From an uncultured Spartobacteria bacterium (GTDB taxonomy: Bacteria; Verrucomicrobiota; Verrucomicrobiia; Chthoniobacterales; UBA6821): a stretch of 8,130 bases of DNA. Location: the NCBI GenBank assembly GCA_903831635.1, contig CAIKYN010000026.1:1-8130 (forward strand), in the 5' to 3' direction. Below, piece by piece: positions 1-5,743 of the stretch. How positions within the stretch are numbered: position 1 is the stretch's first letter; every line of letters begins with the position of its first letter. The notes beneath the pieces are model-generated. The model did no database searches and was not told where the DNA came from. It saw only the letters and a program-made list of their open reading frames with translations. The translations under genes and the position numbers were made by a program.

Positions 1-677
1 CGACTCAGAGCCAATCCCCCATGGTCATGGGGCTTATCGAGGAAGTCGCCGACCACGGCACCCAGCGGGCGGGTGAGGATGAAGGCCGACCAGAAAAGCA
101 GAGTGCGCGAGATGGCGGTCTTCCAATAAAAAATCACCACAAGGATCAGCAAGCCGCCGAAAATCGCAGCACTCCCCAGATAACCGAGATCCATGGAGTC
201 GGAGCTCCAATCCCCCAGAGCCGTTCCGAGGGTCTGGGAACACATGATTGTGATCCAGTAGAAGAATTCAGCCTTCGGAGTGCTGACTGATTCCACAGCC
301 ACGGAGCCCAAAGTCTTCTTCCACGCGTAGAGGGAGGCAAGCAGGAGTCCGAGCAGTAGCGCCGATCCTCCCGTGTAGCCTATTCCAAGAGACCGGTCGC
401 AGAAGTCGGCCAAGGTGGTGCCGACAGTCGTCGTCGCGATGATGGTGACCCAGTAGATTGCAGGATGGAATTTCCTCGCGAGAATCTGGGTCGCGACAGC
501 GATCGCAAAGATCACTGCAAAGATCCCGGTGCTGAGGAGGTAACCGAGATTCAGCGACATCGAGAGGGCATCTCCCCCGGTCTCTCCTAGCGTGGTGACA
601 AGGATCTTCAGTACCCAGAACCCGAGGGTGACTTGCGGCACCTTGCTTAGCACTTGCTCCGTTTTTTCGCTCCTCAT
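1..677 (-). CDS. DUF347-repeat integral membrane protein (COG4705-like), C-terminus cut by window edge
   Basis: Reverse-strand reading from the ATG at 677 is open for 225 codons to the window edge, with no stop. The protein is strongly hydrophobic and contains four copies of one unit. Each begins with an aromatic-Trp pair (FW at 20-21, YW at 76-77, YW at 140-141, FW at 195-196). This is followed by a helix ending in T-x-L/V-G-x-x-x-G/A-D (LGETGGD, VGTTLAD, LGTALGD, LGAVVGD); LGY or IGY and a second helix follow in the first three copies. This matches the DUF347 repeat family (four repeats, two membrane helices each, conserved Trp), here giving about eight predicted helices. The molecular function of the family is unknown to me. 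Family members run to roughly 250-260 residues, so only some 30 are probably missing. No in-frame start lies just upstream and no Shine-Dalgarno is visible, so the start rests on homology-like position (the first repeat begins 20 residues in). It is divergent from the propeller gene. Confidence 0.8.
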   Translation of the reverse strand, partial: MRSEKTEQVLSKVPQVTLGFWVLKILVTTLGETGGDALSMSLNLGYLLSTGIFAVIFAIAVATQILARKFHPAIYWVTIIATTTVGTTLADFCDRSLGIGYTGGSALLLGLLLASLYAWKKTLGSVAVESVSTPKAEFFYWITIMCSQTLGTALGDWSSDSMDLGYLGSAAIFGGLLILVVIFYWKTAISRTLLFWSAFILTRPLGAVVGDFLDKPHDHGGLALS

Positions 678-775
678 GGAGTGAACACTGCTTAATGGAG
701 ATTGGTTAAGCACGCGTTTTTTGATAGAGACAATTTCTTGCTGGATCGGCCTACGAAGCGGAGTATCGCGGCGTT
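678..775. promoter_or_regulatory. Divergent intergenic control region
   Basis: This 98-base spacer separates the start codons of the leftward DUF347 gene and the rightward propeller gene, so promoters for both should lie here. It is more A+T-rich than the genes (for example the T-run around 717-722). On the plus strand TTGGTT (702-707) and TAGAGA (725-730), 17 bases apart, are a poor sigma70-like pair. On the minus strand TTGTCT followed 17 bases later by CTTAAC is equally weak. I therefore assign the region a regulatory role from gene arrangement, not from a convincing promoter. It also contains the inverted repeat listed separately and a small palindrome, AGTG-AA-CACT, at 680-689 next to the DUF347 start. 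Confidence 0.5.
689..712. repeat. Inverted repeat in the divergent spacer, possible operator
   Basis: The arms TGCTTAA (689-695) and TTAAGCA (706-712) are perfect inverted copies separated by 10 bases (TGGAGATTGG). The centre-to-centre distance of about 17 bases is a plausible layout for a dimeric regulator. Pairing stops at both ends (688/713 and 696/705 do not match). It lies 12 bases upstream of the DUF347 start and 63 bases upstream of the propeller start, where it could affect either gene. The regulator is not known and no regulator gene other than kdpE is present in the window. Confidence 0.4.
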
Positions 776-1768
776 ATGAAGAACACCCCGTGGCTAGTCA
801 TATACTCCTGCTTTTTCGGACTGAGTTTTCTCCATGCAGTTCCGGCCGACCAAGCGATCCTCACCAAGGAGGAGGCGATCCTAGTCCCGGGGGTCAAGGG
901 TGGTACCGACTTCATTGAGTTCGATCAGGAGCGGGGACGTCTCCTGGCGGGGCATCCCGGCAACGGAACGCTCGATATCTATGACACGAAGTCGAAGAAC
1001 TTCCTACCTTCCATTCCCACAGGGGCGGCGAATGACGTCGCCGTAGACTCCAAGGGAGGTCGCTACATTGTCTCTGTCAGCAAGCAGCAGAAGGTGGTGA
1101 GCGTCGATGCCGAGAAACTCACCATCACTGGTTCAATTCCCCTACCCGGCAAGGCTGATGTTCTAACCTTCAATTCCAAGAATGGCACTGCCTATGTGGG
1201 GCATGACGACGCCACTGAAATCTGGGTAGTCGATGTGAATGCCGGGAAGGTGGTTGCCTCCATCCCGATCGCGGAGGGTCCTGAGGCATTGGTTTGTGAT
1301 GAGGCGGCCAATCGCGTCTACGCGAATGTGAAAAGCGCTGATTATATTGCCGTCATCGACACTGTTTCGAATATATCGACCACTTCTTGGCCGACAGCAC
1401 CCGCCAAAAGCCCTCATGGGCTTGTGATTGATACGGAAGGGCACAGGTTGATTTCTGTGGGTGGTGATGGAACCTTGGTGTCCATTGACCTTGGCTCAGG
1501 CAAGGTGGTCTCCTCAGCCAAGGTTTCTCCAAGGGTCGATCAGATTGCGTATGATCCAGTCTTCAAGCGCGTCTACTGCGCCAGCGGTTTGGGCGTTCTG
1601 AGTGTGGTGGATGCCTCTGGTTCTGAATTAAAGCATCTCGGAGATGTGACGACGCACAAAGGGGCCCATGCCGTCACCGTCGACAACAACACCCACGCCG
1701 TCTGGATCTCCTTCACCGAAGGCGCCTCATGGAATGATGGGGCAAGTTACATCCAGAAATTGAAGTAG
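776..1768 (+). CDS. Exported YncE/YVTN-family seven-bladed beta-propeller protein
   Basis: The 330-residue product starts with a signal-peptide-like segment: Lys2, a hydrophobic run at about 6-20 (WLVIYSCFFGLSFLH), then a likely cleavage after LHA (21). No lipobox is evident. The rest is seven imperfect repeats of about 40 residues, beginning near 45, 86, 128, 170, 214, 255 and 298. Each has a 'xxVxxDxxxxRxYV' opening strand and a later 'hxVhDxxxxKhhxSI' strand, as in the YncE / YVTN / NHL-like propellers, so a seven-bladed fold is expected in the periplasm or outside the cell. These proteins usually act in ligand or protein binding; no catalytic motif is visible and the substrate cannot be inferred. 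The start at 776 is supported by placing the signal peptide at the N-terminus and by a GGAG at 760-763, although its 12-base spacing is long. It faces kdpE tail to tail and is probably monocistronic. Confidence 0.85.
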   Translation: MKNTPWLVIYSCFFGLSFLHAVPADQAILTKEEAILVPGVKGGTDFIEFDQERGRLLAGHPGNGTLDIYDTKSKNFLPSIPTGAANDVAVDSKGGRYIVSVSKQQKVVSVDAEKLTITGSIPLPGKADVLTFNSKNGTAYVGHDDATEIWVVDVNAGKVVASIPIAEGPEALVCDEAANRVYANVKSADYIAVIDTVSNISTTSWPTAPAKSPHGLVIDTEGHRLISVGGDGTLVSIDLGSGKVVSSAKVSPRVDQIAYDPVFKRVYCASGLGVLSVVDASGSELKHLGDVTTHKGAHAVTVDNNTHAVWISFTEGASWNDGASYIQKLK

Positions 1769-1787
1769 CAACTTATCAATGCGCGAT

Positions 1788-1812
1788 TTGAGGGGCACTT
1801 CTAACCCCTGAA
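1788..1812. terminator. Possible bidirectional hairpin between convergent genes
   Basis: TTGAGGGG (1788-1795) can pair with CCCCTGAA (1805-1812) around a 9-base loop, with one G-G mismatch. The hairpin lies between the propeller stop and the end of kdpE and includes the kdpE stop codon in its loop. There is no T-tract on either strand, so it is not a classical intrinsic terminator. Its position between two convergent transcription units is the main support. Confidence 0.3.
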
Positions 1813-2487
1813 TCGATAACCGATACCGGTCTCGGTCTTGATTAAAGAGGAAGGTGCCCCTGCGTTCGTCAGCTTGGAGCGGAGGTGAGAAAGATGGACC
1901 CTAAGGTACTGTGACTGCTCCTCGCACTGTGGTCCCCAAACAGAGCGTAGGATTTGGGCTTGTGTCAGCACTTTTCCTGCATGAGTAACCAGAAGGCGCA
2001 GAAGGGAGTATTCAGTGGGCGTGAGATCGATCGGTTTTTTGCTGTACGTAACTACTCGGCTTGGAAAATCAACACGGAGATCCTCATGTTCAAAAAAAGT
2101 TCCCGTTTCAGTGCGTTGTACGTGTCGCAAGGCAACCCTGAGGCGGGCAAGCAATTCATCCGTATGGAATGGCTTGGTCACATAGTCATCGGCTCCGGCA
2201 TCGAGCGCGGCGACTTTCTCCTCGGCGCCGTCACGGGCTGAGAGGATGAGCACTGGCGTTGTGCTCCATTCCCGTAGACGCCGGACCACGTCGATGCCAT
2301 CAAGATCAGGAAGACCAAGATCTAATACAATAATGTCGGGATGTCGGGCTGCAGCTTCCCTGAGGCCCTCCGCCCCGGTTGCCGCATCGACGATACGGTA
2401 TCCATCTGCCTCCAGGCTAATGCGCAAAAGACGGCGGATTTGAGGCTCATCATCGATTAAAAGCGCCGTTGGAGCAGGCTGATTCAT
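1801..2487 (-). CDS. kdpE: KdpE, response regulator of the Kdp potassium operon
   Basis: This 228-residue OmpR/PhoB-type response regulator is of normal length for KdpE. The receiver domain (about 6-122) has the acidic pair Asp12-Asp13, the phospho-acceptor Asp56 in VLDLGLPDLDG, Ser83 at the switch position and Lys105 in the TKPF motif. The C-terminal winged helix (about 130-228) carries LTPTEYSLL, the recognition helix region around QYLRVHLSHLRSKL and the closing GIGYRF. In the characterised system KdpD phosphorylates it and it activates the kdp promoter, which here would lie upstream of kdpA outside the window. The ATG at 2487 overlaps the kdpD stop as ATGA and has no Shine-Dalgarno, indicating translational coupling. 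Adjacency to a clear KdpD makes the assignment secure. Confidence 0.96.
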   Translation of the reverse strand: MNQPAPTALLIDDEPQIRRLLRISLEADGYRIVDAATGAEGLREAAARHPDIIVLDLGLPDLDGIDVVRRLREWSTTPVLILSARDGAEEKVAALDAGADDYVTKPFHTDELLARLRVALRHVQRTETGTFFEHEDLRVDFPSRVVTYSKKPIDLTPTEYSLLRLLVTHAGKVLTQAQILRSVWGPQCEEQSQYLRVHLSHLRSKLTNAGAPSSLIKTETGIGYRFRG

Positions 2488-5162
2488 GAGATGGGGTTGT
2501 TACGGAAATTTTCTTTTCCAAGCGGAAGCTTTATCACGAAAACGACTCCCTGACCCGATGGTTGATTGTAGGCTTCTAAGGTTCCCCCATGGGCTTCGAT
2601 AAATCCGCGCGCAATAGAGAGCCCTAAGCCTGTTCCTCCTGGCCGGGCGTCGCTTGCGCGGTAAAACTTTTCGAAGAGATGCGGAAGTTCCGCGGCGGGA
2701 ATGCCAGGCCCCTCATCAGCAACAAGAACGACAAGGGTCTCGTTTGTTAGATAGGCCGAAAGCGTAATCGGGGTTCTCTCCGGGGTATGAATGGCAGCGT
2801 TGTGAAGCAAGTTGGCCAGTGCCTGCCCAAGTAATCCGAAGTCGGCATGCACCAATGGAAGATTGTCCGGCAGGATGACTGTCAACTGATCCTCTTTGAG
2901 TAGAGGGGTCGCTAGCGCCACCGCCTCCGTGACAAGCTCCTGAACCTCTCCCCATTCACGTTTTAACGTGAGTTGCGTGGATTCGAGTCGTGCACTGTCG
3001 AGCAGGTTCTTCACCAAGCGCTTGAGACGGTCCAATGCTTCGCTCACCTCCGCGAGCAGGTGCACCTGTTTTTCGTTCTGCTCCATGGTGCGGAGTTCAT
3101 CGCAGGCGGCCTGAATAGCTGACAATGGCGTTCTTAATTCGTGAGAGATCGAATTCAGGAGCGTGCGCTGCAAGGCACTTGTTTTTTCCCAGACCTGTGC
3201 TGTCGTTGAGCGGGCTCTAAGCTGCTCGTTCTCCAGAACGATGGCTAATTGTTGCGCAAAGGATTCCAAGAGATCCCGTTGGTCGAGTGAGAAGGTCTCC
3301 TCATGGCTGGGTGAGACGCACATCACTCCGACGACTCGTTCACCAGTGGCCAGAGGCATATAGAAAGCTTTTGCCGAGGGTAGTGAATCGGTGAATTTCC
3401 CAGCCGTACGACGGTTGGCAAAGGCCCAAGATGCTACCCCATATTCTTTATCATCCAGCTCAAGGGTGCTTGATGGGTGGGCGGCTAGGCTTAGTTTCCC
3501 TTCGGAAGTCGTGACGATGAATGCCGTGCGGCATCGGAAAACCTCGGCGATCTTAGTCACGGCGCTTTCAAGTAGTTCCGTCGTAGTGGAGGAGATGGCA
3601 ATACTCCGTACAAGCTGGTATAGAGCTTGGGCCCGCTGCTCGCGCCGGCGCTCGTCGCGCTCCTTGGTTCTGATCCGTGAGGTCAGCTGTCCGGTAACGA
3701 AGGCCACCATGAGAAAGATGCCAAGCATGAAACCGTCCTCAAACTTTCCGACGACAAACGTAAAGATCGGAGGGATAAAGAGGTAGTCCCAGCAGATTCC
3801 GCTGAGGATAGCGGCCAACAGCACGGGGCCCCTGCCGACAAAAAGGCCTTGGAGGATCACACCCAGCAGATAAATCAAGGCGATCGAGCGGTAACCACAG
3901 ATATCCACCACCAAAAACGCGACGGCGGTGAGTGTTGCCACCACTCCGCAGGAGATAAGGTATTCATGGATCCTGGAAAAGGAGTTGAATTGCCAGGAAC
4001 TCCAGATCTTGCGCTTTTGGGGGCGAAGCGATGGAACCACATAGAGATGCAGCCGATCATCCCTAGCGATCAGCTGATCGATAAGCGTTCCGCCGGTCAA
4101 CCAGCGAAAAAAAAGATGATGATGGCTCTGACCCAGCACGATTTGGGTGACATTGTTCTGTTGGGCGATGCGGACGAGCGCATCGGCCGTGTTTTCATCC
4201 CGTACCAGAATGACCTCGGCACCCAGCTCCCGGGCTGCCGAGAGGTTTTTATCGAGCTGCTGCTGTGCCTGCTCCGAGAGGTCGTTCTTTCCCAAAATGC
4301 TGACCGCGATCCAAGGGGCATCTTGTGCATAGGCAAGTCGACGGGTCTGCCGCACGAGTTGAATGGAAAAGGGGCTTGGCCCCACCGCCACCATGAACTT
4401 CTCGCTCGACCTCCAGATCGGAGTGTTGGCTCTGCCCTGCCTGATTTCACGGAGTTCCTGGTCTACCCGTTCGGCTGTGACCCTGAGCGAGAGTTCTCGA
4501 AGCGCAGTTAGGTTGTCCCCCTTGAAGAAGTTCAGCGTGGCTGCTTTTGCGCGATCACCAAGATAGACCTTCCCTTCGGCCAACCGCTCCAACAACTGTT
4601 CGGGTGGTAAGTCGATCAGCTGGATTTCATCGGCAAGGTCGAAAACGGAATCGGGGACGGTTTCATGGACCGGTACCCCGGTGATCTGATGAACGGAATC
4701 AGAGCGGCTCTCGACATGCTGGACGTTCAATGTCGTCGAAACATCGATACCTAAATCAAGGAGCTCCAGGACATCCTGATAACGTTTCGGATGGCGCGAT
4801 CCCTCCACGTTGGTATGGGCCAGTTCGTCGACAAGAACGAGCTGAGGTTTGCGGGCGATGATGGCGTCGAGATCCATCTCCTCCAACTTCACTCCCCGGT
4901 AGTCGATCTGACGTTTAGGAAGGATGCTTAGTCCTTCCAGCATCTCGAGTGTCTCGGCACGGCCATGGGTCTCCACCACACCGGCGACGACATCGACTCC
5001 CTCTTCGACACGCTGATGGGCATCCTGAAGCATGGCGTAGGTTTTCCCTACGCCGGGTGCCATACCGAAGAAAACCTTCAGTTTTCCCCTCCGCTCTTTT
5101 GCCTCGTTTCGGGAAATTCCCGCGAGCAGCGCGTCGGGATCCGGGCGTGCCAGCTCTTTCAC
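2484..5162 (-). CDS. kdpD: KdpD, potassium/osmotic sensor histidine kinase
   Basis: The 892-residue product has the full KdpD architecture and is nearly the length of the E. coli protein. An N-terminal KdpD domain (about 25-235) carries Walker A GMAPGVGKT at 33-41 and a Walker-B-like LVLVDELAH at 108-116. A USP-like domain follows (about 255-375). Four close-set membrane helices span about 401-494, followed by an arginine-rich cytoplasmic stretch (496-512). A GAF-like domain (about 525-645) leads through a coiled segment to the HisKA domain, with phospho-accepting His674 in SHELRTPL. The ATPase domain has the N-box around Asn788, DEGPGI at 816-821, LFEKFYR and GGTGLGLS (842-849). It should autophosphorylate under K+ limitation and pass phosphate to KdpE. 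The start is a GTG at 5162, placing the conserved RPDPDALL near residue 6 as in other KdpD proteins; a TAA lies in frame just upstream. It begins 4 bases after the kdpC stop. Confidence 0.96.
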   Translation of the reverse strand: MKELARPDPDALLAGISRNEAKERRGKLKVFFGMAPGVGKTYAMLQDAHQRVEEGVDVVAGVVETHGRAETLEMLEGLSILPKRQIDYRGVKLEEMDLDAIIARKPQLVLVDELAHTNVEGSRHPKRYQDVLELLDLGIDVSTTLNVQHVESRSDSVHQITGVPVHETVPDSVFDLADEIQLIDLPPEQLLERLAEGKVYLGDRAKAATLNFFKGDNLTALRELSLRVTAERVDQELREIRQGRANTPIWRSSEKFMVAVGPSPFSIQLVRQTRRLAYAQDAPWIAVSILGKNDLSEQAQQQLDKNLSAARELGAEVILVRDENTADALVRIAQQNNVTQIVLGQSHHHLFFRWLTGGTLIDQLIARDDRLHLYVVPSLRPQKRKIWSSWQFNSFSRIHEYLISCGVVATLTAVAFLVVDICGYRSIALIYLLGVILQGLFVGRGPVLLAAILSGICWDYLFIPPIFTFVVGKFEDGFMLGIFLMVAFVTGQLTSRIRTKERDERRREQRAQALYQLVRSIAISSTTTELLESAVTKIAEVFRCRTAFIVTTSEGKLSLAAHPSSTLELDDKEYGVASWAFANRRTAGKFTDSLPSAKAFYMPLATGERVVGVMCVSPSHEETFSLDQRDLLESFAQQLAIVLENEQLRARSTTAQVWEKTSALQRTLLNSISHELRTPLSAIQAACDELRTMEQNEKQVHLLAEVSEALDRLKRLVKNLLDSARLESTQLTLKREWGEVQELVTEAVALATPLLKEDQLTVILPDNLPLVHADFGLLGQALANLLHNAAIHTPERTPITLSAYLTNETLVVLVADEGPGIPAAELPHLFEKFYRASDARPGGTGLGLSIARGFIEAHGGTLEAYNQPSGQGVVFVIKLPLGKENFRNNPIS

Positions 5163-5166
5163 CCCT

Positions 5167-5706
5167 TCATTTTAGGCGGACGAGATCCAGATTAAGAGCC
5201 AAAACGTTCACTCGGGCCTGGCCCAGCGTCCCGAACTGTGGTCCGGATACATGATCCAGGACGAGCGCCCGAACCTTTTCCTGATCGAGATGTCGCGCTG
5301 TGGCAACGCGACTGACCTGAAAAAGGGCGGCTTCGGGACTGATATCAGGATCCAGGCCGCTGCCGCTTGTCGTGAGGAGATCGCCGGGTGCTTGTCCATC
5401 GAAGGTTTTCCTTCTGTCTGAAATCGCCTTGGCCAAGGCAGCGCTTGTTGGGCCGAGGTTCGAGGCTCCGCTGGGTAGTGTCGCATAGTCGCATGCAGAG
5501 GGGCGGGGCCAGAAGAATTCGGGTTCCTCGAATTTTTGTGCAATCAACTTCGAGCCGAGAATACGATCACCCTCCTTGATGAGTGATCCGGTGGCTTGTT
5601 CCGGAAAGAAGATCCTGGAGAGGTCGGTGACCACGATGGGATAGATGATGCCGGTGAGCAGTGTCATGAGGACAAGCATCAGGATGGATTGGACGAGAGT
5701 TTTCAT
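5167..5706 (-). CDS. kdpC: KdpC, accessory subunit of the K+-transporting ATPase
   Basis: From the ATG at 5706 the protein has 179 residues, close to the usual KdpC length (190 in E. coli). One N-terminal membrane helix (about 5-27) anchors a soluble domain. Family landmarks in order are GSKLIAQ (51-57), FFWPRPSA (64-71), SGASNLGPT (79-87), LLTTSGSGLDPDISPEAA (110-127), RVATAR (133-138) and RVNVLALNL (165-173). KdpC joins KdpA and KdpB in the membrane complex and, in studied systems, raises apparent ATP affinity. The reading frame is open to an earlier ATG at 5772, which would overlap the kdpB end and add a polar 22-residue tail (MRSSACTSSD...). I prefer 5706 because known KdpC proteins begin directly with the hydrophobic anchor. 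No Shine-Dalgarno precedes 5706. The gap to kdpB is 37 bases. Confidence 0.95.
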   Translation of the reverse strand: MKTLVQSILMLVLMTLLTGIIYPIVVTDLSRIFFPEQATGSLIKEGDRILGSKLIAQKFEEPEFFWPRPSACDYATLPSGASNLGPTSAALAKAISDRRKTFDGQAPGDLLTTSGSGLDPDISPEAALFQVSRVATARHLDQEKVRALVLDHVSGPQFGTLGQARVNVLALNLDLVRLK

Positions 5707-5743
5707 TGAATTTAAAGGATGCGTGGCAGTGTTGGCTGATGCG

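Noticed and set aside
34..340. Short minus-strand open frames (34-243 and 146-340) and a plus-strand frame (21-290) at the left end
   Set aside because: The continuous frame from 677 to the edge encodes a clear four-repeat membrane protein. The short frames are Arg/Pro-rich or polar shadows of it.
702..730. Sigma70-type promoter TTGGTT-17-TAGAGA for the propeller gene
   Set aside because: Both hexamers match the consensus poorly and such pairs arise by chance in A+T-rich spacers. It is mentioned in the spacer entry but not called.
3849..4511. 220-codon plus-strand open frame opposite kdpD
   Set aside because: It is antisense to the kdpD membrane and USP domains and resembles no protein family. 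It is explained by codon bias of the real gene.
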